Assembly: GCF_900114535.1 (NCBI RefSeq)
Contig: NZ_FOTK01000040.1
Span: forward strand, 1 to 55,485
DNA length: 55,485 nt
Direction of reading: 5' to 3'
From: Methylobacterium pseudosasicola
GTDB taxonomy: Bacteria; Pseudomonadota; Alphaproteobacteria; Rhizobiales; Beijerinckiaceae
Shown: positions 43,281-54,113 of the stretch, piece after piece
Numbering within the stretch: the stretch's first letter is position 1
Layout: every line of letters starts with the position of its first letter
Notes under the pieces: model-generated
Told to the model about the DNA's origin: nothing
Seen by the model: the letters and a program-made list of their open reading frames with translations, nothing else
The model's database searches: none
Made by a program: the position numbers and the translations under genes

Positions 43281-44120
43281 TCAGGGCACGGGGCTGTCCG
43301 CCGCGAGACAGGCCGGCTCCACGCGCCCGCGAAACGCCGCCTCGGCCTCGCGGTCCCGGGTCCCGAAGATCGAGACGTGATCGCCCGGGACCAGCGCGAA
43401 CCGCGCCCGGGATCCCGCCGCCGCGGCCAGCGCCCGGGCGAGCTTGGCCGGCACCACAGGATCTTCAGTGCCCTGAATGATCAGGACCGGCTCGGTCCCG
43501 CCGCGGATGCGCAGGTCCGAGCGGTAGGTGTCGCGCAGGAGCCAGGACGGGGCCAGCGGGACATGCAGCCGCACGGTGGGGGTGAGCGAATCGAACGGCG
43601 CTTCGAGGTAGAGCCCGACCGATGCCACGCGCTCGGCCATCGCAACCGCCACCGCGCCCCCCAGGGAATGCCCGTGCAGCAGGATCGGCGCCCCCGGGGC
43701 GCGCGCCATTGTGAAAGCCACCGCCGCCATCCCGTCGCGGATCAGCCCGTCCTCGCTCGGCGATCCCGTCGAGCCGGGATAGCCGCGATAGGCCGGCGCC
43801 AGGACGCCCCACCCCGCCATCCGCCAGGGATCGGCGGCGAAGCGGGCGGCGTGCGGCTCGGGCCGGGAGCCGTTGCCGTGGAAGCTGACCACCACCCCAC
43901 AGCCCAGACGCGGGGGCCGCCACAGGGCGAAGAGCCGCTCGCCATCCTCGGTGGTCAGGGTGATCGCCGCGGTCCCGGGCGGCGCGAACCGATCACGAGC
44001 CGGCTCACCCGCCCAGGCGGCTCCCGGATAGATCAGCCGCCGCTGGAACACGGCCAGAACCACCAGCGCCGCCAGATAGACCAGGGCCACGATGGCCAGC
44101 AGCAGAACCAGGAAGCGCAT
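43281..44120 (-). CDS. Membrane-anchored alpha/beta hydrolase
   Basis: A 279-residue protein with an N-terminal membrane helix (FLVLLLAIVALVYLAALVVL), then a hydrolase domain: FHGNGSRPEPHAA oxyanion region, AYRGYPGSTGSPSEDGLIRD, nucleophile elbow HGHSLGGAVAVAM (Ser about 152), acid in GTEDPVVPAKLA, and His in VPGDHVSIF. The pattern is like the ABHD13/BEM46 group of hydrolases. Substrate unknown. It ends 22 bases after the HNH gene starts and may be co-transcribed with it. Confidence 0.85.
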   Translation of the reverse strand: MRFLVLLLAIVALVYLAALVVLAVFQRRLIYPGAAWAGEPARDRFAPPGTAAITLTTEDGERLFALWRPPRLGCGVVVSFHGNGSRPEPHAARFAADPWRMAGWGVLAPAYRGYPGSTGSPSEDGLIRDGMAAVAFTMARAPGAPILLHGHSLGGAVAVAMAERVASVGLYLEAPFDSLTPTVRLHVPLAPSWLLRDTYRSDLRIRGGTEPVLIIQGTEDPVVPAKLARALAAAAGSRARFALVPGDHVSIFGTRDREAEAAFRGRVEPACLAADSPVP

Positions 44121-44228
44121 TTTTTAGCGAATGGGCAGACAGCTTATTATGGCTGCGTTTCGCTCCTCGAAGGAAGCGAGCCCGATACCGACCCCTCGAT
44201 CCTGTCAGCCCCGCCCCGCGCCGCAGCA

Positions 44229-44352
44229 TTGACAAACTCTTTGGCGGAGCCGAGTCTTGAATCGTTCCGAGGGGGGCCCTGTAGAGGGCTGAGATTGGGC
44301 ACGCTGCCCTGACCCTTGAACCTGATCCGGCTCATACCGGCGGAGGGACGGG
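44229..44352 (+). promoter_or_regulatory. TPP riboswitch (THI-box) of thiC with possible -35 element
   Basis: The aptamer, about 44264-44352, contains GGGGGGCCC, the CTGAGATT core, GACCCTTGAACCTGATC and the ATACCGGCGGAGGGA end that are diagnostic of thiamin pyrophosphate riboswitches. It lies 84 bases before the thiC ATG. TTGACA at 44229-44234 is a likely -35 box; the -10 is not clear. With thiamin pyrophosphate bound, expression of thiC should fall. The mechanism (termination or ribosome-site masking) was not resolved. Confidence 0.93.
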
Positions 44353-44435
44353 AACCTGCGGCTGCGTTCGTGCGGCCGGATCTCATCTCAACCATCGCGT
44401 GGTCCGGAGCGCTCCAACGCCAGGAGAGGCCCCCC

Positions 44436-46322
<1,887 letters not shown>

Positions 46323-46328
46323 GGAGCT

Positions 46329-46362
46329 GGCACGCCCCGTCCGCTCAGGACGTGGGCGTGCC
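46329..46362. terminator. Bidirectional terminator between thiC and 46345 gene
   Basis: GGCACGCCCCGTCC pairs with GGACGTGGGCGTGCC, a stem of about 14 pairs with one unpaired base, loop GCTCA. The stop codon of the minus-strand gene lies in the loop, so the hairpin overlaps the last codons of that gene. Confidence 0.65.
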
Positions 46363-46878
46363 GCATCCGGCGTCACCGCCGCGCGGCGCCGTGATCGTGA
46401 TCGCCGAGTCCGGCTCGGCCCCGTAGGCATCGTAGAGCGCCGCGAGCATCAGTTCGGCGGCGATGCCGACATCGGGAGGATCTCCGAGGATGACGGTGCG
46501 CGAGAAATTCGCTTCTCCGTCGGCTTGCGCATACTGAAGGGACCGGAGGGCGGCCTGGGATTGCGCCTGGAGCCGAAAACCCGGTTTCCCGTAGGCGCCC
46601 GACGAGGCTTCGCACAGCATCGCGGTATCGAAGGGCTGGAAGATGCACTGGACGTAGTGCATCGGCCGATCGCGCAGCGCCACGACGATGAAGCGATCAC
46701 GCGACGTTTCGATGGGTCCGCGCCGATGGATCGCGTCGAGGCGCGCCACGACCTCGCAGCGATGCCGCCGGATGAACGCCTCCCGGGGTGATAATCCTGA
46801 TCGCGCCTGCACGCTGCCCGCTGGTGCCTCGGCAAACGCCGCAACCAGAAGCGCCATAGCCATTCGGGTCCAGCGCAT
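46345..46878 (-). CDS. Exported protein under EcfG-type control
   Basis: A 177-residue protein of unknown function with a clear signal peptide (MRWTRMAMALLVAAFAEAPA, likely cleaved after VQA near residue 26). The mature part has Cys at RRHRCEVVARLD, YVQCIFQPFD and MLCEASSG and a Cys near the end. GGAGG lies just before the ATG at 46878; a start at 46947 would hide the signal peptide. A perfect GGAAC-N17-CGTT element is 86 bases upstream, so it is probably a general stress protein. Its C-terminal codons overlap the thiC terminator. Confidence 0.72.
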   Translation of the reverse strand: MRWTRMAMALLVAAFAEAPAGSVQARSGLSPREAFIRRHRCEVVARLDAIHRRGPIETSRDRFIVVALRDRPMHYVQCIFQPFDTAMLCEASSGAYGKPGFRLQAQSQAALRSLQYAQADGEANFSRTVILGDPPDVGIAAELMLAALYDAYGAEPDSAITITAPRGGDAGCGTPTS

Positions 46879-46963
46879 GGATTCCTCCAGACGCGTGCCG
46901 TGCCCCGTGGCGCAACAGCGACACGGATCGCCCCACCCGCGCGGCACGAGGGATCAAAGACCG

Positions 46964-46989
46964 AACGAATCGCAAAATGATGCCGTTCC
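46964..46989 (-). promoter_or_regulatory. EcfG promoter, exact consensus
   Basis: Minus strand: GGAAC, 17 bases, CGTT, exactly the alphaproteobacterial general stress sigma consensus. It points at the 46878 gene with a predicted leader of about 80 bases. It is the best of the three EcfG-like elements in this window. Confidence 0.65.
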
Positions 46990-47117
46990 GGTAACGGGAT
47001 CTTCATCGCGACTCGGGCTTCAGCGCAAGCATCCCCTGCGCCGGGGGCGTCCGTTAACGGACGCTTAGGCGACAGATCCGCTGAATCCCCCGATCACAGG
47101 ATCGCAGGAGATCAGCC

Positions 47118-47456
47118 ATGGATATCCGTCCGCTCAACGCGACGACGCCGGGGCCGCAAGGTCTCGACGCTCTCGCGGCATCCGCCACGGCGGCCGTCAC
47201 GCAGGAGACCACGCCGGCACAGGAAGCGACCGCGCCGCTGGAGCCCGCAGTGAAGCTCGACATCGCCCCGACCAGCGACAAGGCGCGCTACATCCAGGAC
47301 CCCGATACCAGCTCGATCGTGTTCCAGGTGGTCGATCCGCATTCCGGCGATGTGATCGAGCAGCTCCCGAGCGAGACAGCCTTGCGCAACCGGGCCTACG
47401 ACACCGCCCGCGGCCAGCACGGCGCGTCGTCCGGCAACTTGTCCCGGATCGCGTGA
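47118..47456 (+). CDS. FlaG-like protein
   Basis: A 112-residue protein with a disordered, Ala/Thr-rich N-terminus. The C-terminal segment IVFQVVDPHSGDVIEQLPSE matches the FlaG pattern (V-x-V-x-D-x-x-T/S-G-x-V-I-x-Q-I-P). FlaG proteins influence flagellar filament length, but no flagellar genes lie nearby, so the role is tentative. The AGGAG ribosome site is just before the ATG. Confidence 0.65.
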   Translation: MDIRPLNATTPGPQGLDALAASATAAVTQETTPAQEATAPLEPAVKLDIAPTSDKARYIQDPDTSSIVFQVVDPHSGDVIEQLPSETALRNRAYDTARGQHGASSGNLSRIA

Positions 47457-47641
47457 AGCCCGCCTTACCCGCCCGCGGCGCGGACGGGTGCGCCCGTCGC
47501 CGCGGGCCGCGCGATCCTGTCGAAACCCAAAAACCCCGTTTGACGCCGTCGCCACGGGACTGCTAGATCGCTTCCGTGCACGGGCGCCGAAGCCCCAGCG
47601 AAGCCAAGGCCTCGCCGGAGCCGACACCACCGACCGTGTCC

Positions 47642-47716
47642 GCGGGCGTAGTTCAGTGGTAGAACGTCAGCTTCCCAAGCTGAATGTCGTCGGTTCGATC
47701 CCGATCGCCCGCTCCA
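47642..47716 (+). tRNA. tRNA-Gly (anticodon CCC)
   Basis: A 75-base tRNA with encoded CCA. Acceptor arms GCGGGCG/CGCCCGC close exactly. The anticodon stem TCAGC/GCTGA encloses the loop TTCCCAA, giving anticodon CCC. The T arm contains GGTTCGATCC. It reads GGG glycine codons. The bases after it are a scar containing IS3 and AraC remnants, as is common at tRNA integration sites. Confidence 0.95.
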
Positions 47717-48080
47717 ACTAATTTCACCGGCAATCGCAGCAAGTTAGGCGCATTCGGCAGTCCGAAATCCGCCGTTTCGCGGTGGCCTTTCGTACACATC
47801 GATACGCGCCCGCTGGCTTGTTTGTGCTGGATTCGGACGCGTCCAGGGCGACTCGAGCACGATCCTTCCGTTCCTTCGAACGATCGGCGTCCGATGGATC
47901 GAGTGCCGACCGGAGTTTCCTGGAAGGGGAACCGCCGAAGGAACGGAGTGGCATCGGGATCGATGGTCACACGGCTTCGAAGTCCGTGCGCCGGGAGCAG
48001 CCCCACCAAATCCGACGTGGGACGATCCTGATTCTATACCCGGACACCGTTCAAGTCATCGGGCATGCCGGCTCGCGGCC
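47717..48080. other. Gene-free segment after tRNA-Gly
   Basis: 364 bases with slightly lower GC than the surroundings. No gene, integrase remnant or tRNA 3'-end repeat was recognised by eye. It may be the decayed part of an element integrated at the tRNA. Reading frames present have no ribosome sites and no family features. Confidence 0.45.
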
Positions 48081-48356
48081 CTATCGATCGGTTCCTTCGT
48101 TCCGGCGGGCGCGGGACGGCCTCGAGCGGTCCAGCGTCAGGTCTGCGACCAAACGCTTGAGCTTGCTGTTCTCGTCCTCCAGCTGCTTGAGCCGCCGAAT
48201 CTCCGGCACCCCCATGCCGACGAACTGCTTCTTCCAACGGTAAAACGTCGGCTCGGACACGCCCATCTTCCGGCAGACCTCATCCACCGTCGCGCCGTTC
48301 TCCGCCTGCCGCAGGGCGAAGGCGATCTGTTCGTTCGTGAAGCGTTTGCGAGGCAT
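48081..48356 (-). pseudogene. Truncated IS3-family transposase OrfA
   Basis: The N-terminal 77 or so residues are a clear IS3/IS911 OrfA: MPRKRFTNEQIAFALRQAEN, helix-turn-helix VDEVCRKMGVSEPTFYRWKK, and the leucine zipper LKQLEDENSKLKRLVADLTL. After LTLD the sequence departs from the expected ending, and no OrfB (DDE integrase) follows. The element is therefore dead and truncated. The ATG at 48356 is the normal OrfA start; the GGAGG just before it is visible. Confidence 0.85.
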
Positions 48357-48433
48357 GGCATCCACCCTCCTTCAGGGTTCAGGATGCCCGAAAAACTTGC
48401 GCTCAGCGCGGACCAGTTGGCTTGGTCGGGGTC

Positions 48434-48798
48434 ATGACCAAGGAGGTGCCGAGATTGCTCCACGGTACTGTCGTGGTCCAGCGCGCCAAGGCGTTCGTAG
48501 AAGCTAATCTCAGCGACCCGACCCTCGTCCGCCGCAACTCGCCGGGGCCGTCGGCGTGTCGCTGCGCCCGCTTCAGGAGCTGTTCCACGAGCGCGGCCAG
48601 CACATCTCCGACTGGATCTGGCAGCGCCGGCTGGAAGTCGCGACCAATCGCTTGGCCGATCCGGGCTGCGCCCACCAGCCGATCGGCATCCTCGCCTTCG
48701 GTTGCGGCTTCGCCACTCAGGCTCATTTTTCTCGTCGGTTCAAGGATCGATACGGTATGACCCCGAGCGGACCTCGTGAGCACCTCGTAGGCGGCTGA
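48434..48798 (+). pseudogene. AraC family regulator, C-terminal remnant with frameshift
   Basis: The region encodes the two helix-turn-helices of an AraC/XylS DNA-binding domain in two frames. The first frame reads RAKAFVEANLSDPTLV; after a one-base shift near 48525-48535 the second reads QLAGAVGVSLRPLQELFHER and continues through WQRRLEVATNRLADPG and CGFATQAHFSRRFKDRYGMT to a stop at 48798. The effector domain is missing. It adjoins the IS3 remnant, which probably caused the truncation. Confidence 0.8.
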
Positions 48799-48803
48799 GA
48801 TTA

Positions 48804-48825
48804 GCGGGGAGCTGACGCTCCCCGC
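48804..48825. terminator. Terminator of the autotransporter gene
   Basis: Perfect 9-base-pair stem GCGGGGAGC/GCTCCCCGC with loop TGAC, 15 bases beyond the autotransporter stop at 48840; on the minus strand TAATCTC follows. It could also serve the AraC remnant. Confidence 0.65.
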
Positions 48826-48839
48826 CAAGCGCCGTCAGT

Positions 48840-51800
48840 TCAGAACCTGACGGTGAAGGCGCCCTTGGCGGCGTGGTCCTGGGCGCGGGCGCCGATCTGG
48901 CCGGTGTAGGACACGCCCAAGGTGGCCGCCGGGGTGAGCAGCACCGCCAGCCCGGCCTCGGCCACCAGCGCGTCCCGGTCGATCGGCAGCCCCGCGCTCA
49001 CGAACCGCGCGCCCGTGCCCCGGAACGCCAGAACCGCGCTCGGCACGACGTCGCCGAAGCTGCGCCGGTAGCCGGCCAGCGCATGCACCGACACCGGCAG
49101 CGCCGCATCCGGATCGAGCTGCGCCTCCGCCCGCAGACCCGCGGTGGCCGTCGGCAGCAGGCTGGCGCGGGCCGACCCGGTCAGCGCCGCCGCCCCGCCC
49201 TGCTCGGCGAAGCGGTCGCGGCCCAGCGCCACCGCGCCCGCGCCCACGAACGGCTCCAGAACTGTCCCGGACCCCGCCGCCACCCGGTAGCCGGCCTCGC
49301 CGAAGCCCTGGACGCTGCGCCCGCCGGCGCGGGCGGTCGGCGTGTCGGTCAGGCCCGGGAACGCCACCACCCGGCGCAGCCGCGCCGGCTCGTCGGCCGC
49401 CAGCGCTCCGAACCGCAGAACCGCAGGCCCCGCCTCCAGGCTGCCGTAGACGCCGCCGAAGGTGCTCTCCAGCGTCCCGGTCTGGACCTGGCCGGGGCTG
49501 GCGAGATTGGTCTCGACATGGCCGCCGGCCACGCCCAGCCGCAGGCCGCCGATCCCGAGCGTGTCCAGCCGGGCGTCGACACCCATGACGAAGCCGGCGC
49601 TCTGGCGCGACAGGGCGGCGGCATTGCCGTCGGCGCGGACGTGGCCGAGGCTGCCCAGCCCCTGGCCCCACAGGCTCGCGACCCGCGGGTCGAACACCCG
49701 CGCCGGCATCGCCACCGGTTCCGCGGGCTCCCCGGGCCGGTCGGCCGTGTAGGTGGCCGGCAGGGAACCGTAGTCGCGCGCCTCGGAAGCGCCGCCCCAG
49801 CGCAGCCGGTCGAGCACCGCCTCGCGGGTGAGGCCGGCCGTGGCGAAGGCGGTCGAGGCCAGGCTGGCATGGGCGTCGCCGGAGAGCCCCGTGAACGCCG
49901 CCCGGGCCTGGGCCGCCGACAGGGTCGCGACCGCGTCGTACAGCGTCGAGCCCACCGCCCCGGCCTGGACCGCGGTGGCGGCGGCGTGCTGGTTGCGGCT
50001 CCGGGCGACCGCGGCGAAGTCGAGGTCGTTGCGCGCGAGCGTCAGGGTCACGGCGCCGGGCTCGTAGCCGAGGAACGGGGTCAGGAACGCGAAGGTGCTG
50101 GTGACGCCGGCGAACCGGCCCTGGATCCCGCCGGCGGCACTCAGGATGGTGTAGCGGGTGCGGGGCGCGTAGGTGCCGGCGCCGGCCACCGCCTCGACCC
50201 GGGCGCCCGCCACCGTGGCGCTGCCGCCGACCGCGACGAGGTCGGAGCGGCCGTCGGCGGTGGCGTCGACCCGGTAGAGCGAGCCCGGGGCCAGGGTGAG
50301 GTTGCCGGCGACGCGGATCAGGCCGAGGGGGCTCGATCCGGCCCCCGGAGCGGCGCCGGGGCTGAGCACGCTGCCGGCGCCGAGGCTGAGATTGCCGAAC
50401 CAGCCGTCGCCGGTGAGCCGGCTGCCGGCCCCGAACGTGAGCGCGGCGTTGGGCAGGGCGCCGGTGACCGCGAGGTCGCCGCCCTGGATGCTGATCGGCC
50501 CGGAGAAGCTGTTGAACCCGGAGAGCGTCAGGGTGCCGGCGCCGACCTTGGTCAGGCTGGTCGGGCTGGCGCCGTCGACGATCTGCCCGGCATAGTCGGT
50601 CGAGCTGCCGTCGGTGCCGACCGTGAGCTGGCCGTTGCCCAGCGTCGCGCCGGCACTGGTGCCGGTGAGCGAGCCGACGGTGAGCGCGGTGCCGCCGAGG
50701 TCGAACGCGCCGTCGTTGCTCAGCCGGGTGATGCCGGTGGTGGTGCCAATGAGCGCGATCACCCCGCCCGGGGCGTTGCTCACCGGCCCGGCGAGCACGC
50801 CCGCGGCCTGGACGGCCCCGGTGTTGGACAGGCCGCCGGTGAGGCTGCCGGTGGTGACCAGGGTGCCGGCGTTGGCCAGCGGGGCCGAGACGGTGGTGAA
50901 GGTGCCGGTGTTGATCAGGGTGCCGCCCGGGGCGTTGACGCCGTCGGCGGTGTAGGCGCCGGCATTGACCAGGCGGCCGGTGTTGACGAGGTCGTCGACC
51001 ACGCTGGCCTGCGCCGCGATGGTGAGCAGGCCGGCATTGGCGACGCTGCCGGCGCGCAGCCGGCCGCCGTCGACCAGGGCGACGGTGCCGGCGTTGCTCA
51101 GGCCGCCGGCGAGATCGTAGCGGCCGGAGACGATCAGGCTGGCCTGGGCGGCGTTGGCGAAGCCGGCGTCCGAGGAGACCGGCCCGGTGACGGCGATCTG
51201 CCCGGCGTTGCGGATCGCGCCGTTGAGGGCGCCGCCGGTGGCGGTGAGCGAGCCGGTGTTGGTGATCCCGCCCGCGATCGTGCCGCTGGTGAGGGTGGTG
51301 CCGGCGTTGCTCAGCCCGCCGGCGAGCGTCCCGGCATTGGTCAGCGTGGTGCCGGCCAGGGTGACGACCGGTGACACCAGGCTGGCGGAGGCTGTGAGGT
51401 TGAGGCCGCCGGCGGCCAGGGTGGTCAGCCCGGTGAAGCTGTGGGTGGCGGTCAGCGTCAGGGTGCCGGCGCCGCGCTGGACCAGGTCGCCGGTGCCCGA
51501 GATGGTGCCGGCGAAGGTGGTGTCGTCGGCGCGGTTGAACGCCAGGGTGCCGGCATTGGCGACGTCGCCGATGAGGCTGCCGGTAGTACCGCCTGCGCCG
51601 ACCTGGAGGGTGCCGGCCTGGATGGTGGTGCCGCCGGTATAGGTATTGGTGCCGGCGAGCGTCAGGGTGCCGGCCCCGGCCTTGGTCAGGCCGCCGGTGC
51701 CGTCGAGGGTGCCGCCGAAGCTGGTGGAGCTGTTGTCGCCGCCGGCGGTGAGGCGGGCGGATCCCAGCGCGACGCGACCCTGACCGGCGAGCGAGCCGAC

Positions 51801-54113
51801 GGTCTCGCTGTCGGCGAGCGCCAGGGTGGCGCCGGCGCCGACCAGGACCGCACTTTGATCGCCGATGGCCTGGCCGCCGATCGCCCGGAGGGTGCCGGCC
51901 GCGATCAGGGTCGGTCCGGCATAGGTATTGGTGCCGGACAGCGCCAGCGTGCCGGCGCCGAGCTTGGCCAGGCCGCCGGATCCGGCGAGCGACTGGGTGA
52001 GGGTGAAGGTATTGGCCGGGTCGGCGATGTCGAGCCCGCCGCCGCCGTTCGCCCAGGTGATCGGGCGTGTCGTGGCGGTGAAGCCGGTGCCGGTGACCTG
52101 GAGGATGCCGCCGTCGAAGGTGAGCGGGGCGGCCGCCGCGCCGAGGCTGGCGTCGCGCGCGACCGAGAGGATGCCGCCGGCGAAGGTGGTGCCGCCGGAA
52201 TAGGTGTTGGTGCCGGTGAGCGTGAGGGTGCCAGCGCCGAGCTTGATCAGGCTGCCCCGGGTCGGGATCGATCCGAACGAGGCGACCCGCGTGGTTTCGA
52301 ACTGGATCTCGGTCTGCCAATCTGTGGCGATGTCGGCGGCGATCTTGGTGTAGTCGGCGCTGCTCAGGCCCGCGAGATAGCGGGCCAGGCGGTTGCCGAT
52401 GTTGCCGCGCGCGTAAGCCAAGCTCGGATCGGAGAGCGGCCAGGCCCAGCCAATTCTGTTCGTGTCGACGAAGGCGGCCACGACCTTGCTGCCGACGGGG
52501 CTGGCGTCGTTCGCCTTGAGGGCGTCGAGGATGGCCGTCAGATCGAAGCTGCGGAACGCCCGGACGACGCCGTCGAGGGTGGACAGGGTCCCCGGCATGG
52601 CGGCCTGCAGGGCGGGGAGCGTGAGCTTCGGATCCATGGCGGCCTTGCGGGCCGGCCAGGCCGCGGCCTCGGCGTCGTTCTCCTGCTTGCGCTGGATCAG
52701 CGCGTCCTCGGAGATGTCGTTGGACCAGGTGTCCTTGGTGCCGGCCGGGAGGTTGGCGGCGACGGGGCCGAGGAACTGCCCGGGGCCCTTCATGGCCTTG
52801 TTCAGGTCGATGACGCCCCAGCCCCAGACGGCGTTGGGGGCGTTGGGGTTGGCGTCCGCGACGCCGTCGACCGCGTTGCGATGATAGGCGGTTGTGAGCA
52901 GGACGTCGCGGGCCTGCTCGTTGGTCATGTACGGGTAGCGCTGCATGATCACCGCGAGCGCGCCCGTGGCGTGCGGCGCCGCCATCGACGTGCCGTCCAC
53001 GGAGGCGTAACCAGTCTGCTGGTTCGGATCGACGTGCCACTGCCCCGTACTCCAGGGGGCGCCAGGCGTATAAGGCGGAACGCTACTGTTGATGGCGCTG
53101 CCGGGCGCAACGATATACCAGTATTTTGCGGCGCCGGCCCGATTGGAATAGTATGCAAGGCCAAGGTCGGCAGGATTCAAGCTGCCGTTCGCCCCTTTCG
53201 TTGCTGCGCCAACGGCAACCCAGTTCTTCTCGATTTCAGGCCTGAAATAGGGGACATCCGAGCGAATGTTTGGGTTGCTGAACCCTGTATTTCCTGCAGC
53301 AAAGACCTGAATGATATCATATTGCTTAGCTACGTCGGCGAGCGCATCGATATATCCGAGCTTGCCGTCGAATTTCGCATAGGCGCTGCGAAGGTTCGGA
53401 AGGCTGCTGTAATTGTCTCCGAACGGCGGGTTGCCCCAGGAGGAGTTGATCACGCGGGCGCCAGCCGCAGCTAGGCTGCCATAGGCATTCTTGAAGTAAG
53501 CGTAATCGGCGTTCGCGCCGTAGCGCGCCTCGTCGGTCGCCTGCGTGTTGGTGACGTAGACGTTGGCGTTGAACGCCACGCCATGCATGCCGACGCCATC
53601 GCGGGAGGCCGCGATCGTCCCTGTCACATGCGTCCCGTGCGGGTCATTGAAGACGGGATTGTATATGCCAGGGACGGCATAAGAATCGCCTATTTTAAAG
53701 AAGCTCGGCTGCGGAGACAGATTGCTCGGTCGTCCAGCCCAGTCCGCGTAGTAATATCCGTCTGAACCGAATGTCCCGGTGATCGTGAGTGGCTTGACGC
53801 GTCCATCGGCGAATTCCGGGTGGGCGCGGTAGACACCGGAATCGACCACCCCGACGGTGACGCCTAGGCCGGTATAGCCGGCCGCGTAGGCATCGGCCGC
53901 GTGCATCGCTTCCAGTCCCCAGTCCGCTCGGTACTCCGGCGTACGCCAACTCGCGGGGTCGTTGGTGGCCAGACTCTGAGCGAGGGCGTGGTGTGAGACC
54001 GAGGCTCCCAATGCCGCGAGGCCGAGGGTCGAGCGGCGCAGTGCGGTCGCGATCAACCGCCGACGATTAAATCCACCACAGGCACTGCTATCGACGTACG
54101 CAAGTCTACGCAT
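48840..54113 (-). CDS. Subtilisin-type (S8) autotransporter serine protease
   Basis: A 1757-residue type V secreted protein. A long basic signal peptide (RRRLIATALRRSTLGLAALG, cleavage after ALA near 45) precedes an S8 protease domain with the triad D91 (VGVVDSGVYRAHPEF), H159 (NDPHGTHVTGTIAA) and S376 (VDGTSMAAPHATGALAVIM). The passenger from about 615 has at least five autotransporter-associated beta-strand repeats of type GAGTLTLTGTNTYSGGTT and many NAGT repeats. The C-terminal barrel (about 1480-1757) ends in Phe. Total layout matches SphB1/AprV-like proteases. Start chosen at ATG 54113; a TTG at 54191 is unlikely. Confidence 0.93.
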   Translation of the reverse strand: MRRLAYVDSSACGGFNRRRLIATALRRSTLGLAALGASVSHHALAQSLATNDPASWRTPEYRADWGLEAMHAADAYAAGYTGLGVTVGVVDSGVYRAHPEFADGRVKPLTITGTFGSDGYYYADWAGRPSNLSPQPSFFKIGDSYAVPGIYNPVFNDPHGTHVTGTIAASRDGVGMHGVAFNANVYVTNTQATDEARYGANADYAYFKNAYGSLAAAGARVINSSWGNPPFGDNYSSLPNLRSAYAKFDGKLGYIDALADVAKQYDIIQVFAAGNTGFSNPNIRSDVPYFRPEIEKNWVAVGAATKGANGSLNPADLGLAYYSNRAGAAKYWYIVAPGSAINSSVPPYTPGAPWSTGQWHVDPNQQTGYASVDGTSMAAPHATGALAVIMQRYPYMTNEQARDVLLTTAYHRNAVDGVADANPNAPNAVWGWGVIDLNKAMKGPGQFLGPVAANLPAGTKDTWSNDISEDALIQRKQENDAEAAAWPARKAAMDPKLTLPALQAAMPGTLSTLDGVVRAFRSFDLTAILDALKANDASPVGSKVVAAFVDTNRIGWAWPLSDPSLAYARGNIGNRLARYLAGLSSADYTKIAADIATDWQTEIQFETTRVASFGSIPTRGSLIKLGAGTLTLTGTNTYSGGTTFAGGILSVARDASLGAAAAPLTFDGGILQVTGTGFTATTRPITWANGGGGLDIADPANTFTLTQSLAGSGGLAKLGAGTLALSGTNTYAGPTLIAAGTLRAIGGQAIGDQSAVLVGAGATLALADSETVGSLAGQGRVALGSARLTAGGDNSSTSFGGTLDGTGGLTKAGAGTLTLAGTNTYTGGTTIQAGTLQVGAGGTTGSLIGDVANAGTLAFNRADDTTFAGTISGTGDLVQRGAGTLTLTATHSFTGLTTLAAGGLNLTASASLVSPVVTLAGTTLTNAGTLAGGLSNAGTTLTSGTIAGGITNTGSLTATGGALNGAIRNAGQIAVTGPVSSDAGFANAAQASLIVSGRYDLAGGLSNAGTVALVDGGRLRAGSVANAGLLTIAAQASVVDDLVNTGRLVNAGAYTADGVNAPGGTLINTGTFTTVSAPLANAGTLVTTGSLTGGLSNTGAVQAAGVLAGPVSNAPGGVIALIGTTTGITRLSNDGAFDLGGTALTVGSLTGTSAGATLGNGQLTVGTDGSSTDYAGQIVDGASPTSLTKVGAGTLTLSGFNSFSGPISIQGGDLAVTGALPNAALTFGAGSRLTGDGWFGNLSLGAGSVLSPGAAPGAGSSPLGLIRVAGNLTLAPGSLYRVDATADGRSDLVAVGGSATVAGARVEAVAGAGTYAPRTRYTILSAAGGIQGRFAGVTSTFAFLTPFLGYEPGAVTLTLARNDLDFAAVARSRNQHAAATAVQAGAVGSTLYDAVATLSAAQARAAFTGLSGDAHASLASTAFATAGLTREAVLDRLRWGGASEARDYGSLPATYTADRPGEPAEPVAMPARVFDPRVASLWGQGLGSLGHVRADGNAAALSRQSAGFVMGVDARLDTLGIGGLRLGVAGGHVETNLASPGQVQTGTLESTFGGVYGSLEAGPAVLRFGALAADEPARLRRVVAFPGLTDTPTARAGGRSVQGFGEAGYRVAAGSGTVLEPFVGAGAVALGRDRFAEQGGAAALTGSARASLLPTATAGLRAEAQLDPDAALPVSVHALAGYRRSFGDVVPSAVLAFRGTGARFVSAGLPIDRDALVAEAGLAVLLTPAATLGVSYTGQIGARAQDHAAKGAFTVRF

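Noticed and set aside
47782..48243. Plus-strand ORF after tRNA-Gly as a possible integrase remnant
   Set aside because: No tyrosine-recombinase motifs in any frame, and it overlaps the IS3 OrfA on the opposite strand.
48873..51374. An 833-residue plus-strand frame opposite the autotransporter
   Set aside because: Gly/Ala/Arg-rich antisense shadow created by codon bias in the repeats; no start signal or family features.
48835..53040. A 1401-residue Arg-rich open frame on the same strand as the autotransporter
   Set aside because: It is the shadow in another frame of the GC-rich repetitive autotransporter gene; composition is Arg/Gly/Pro-rich with no domains.
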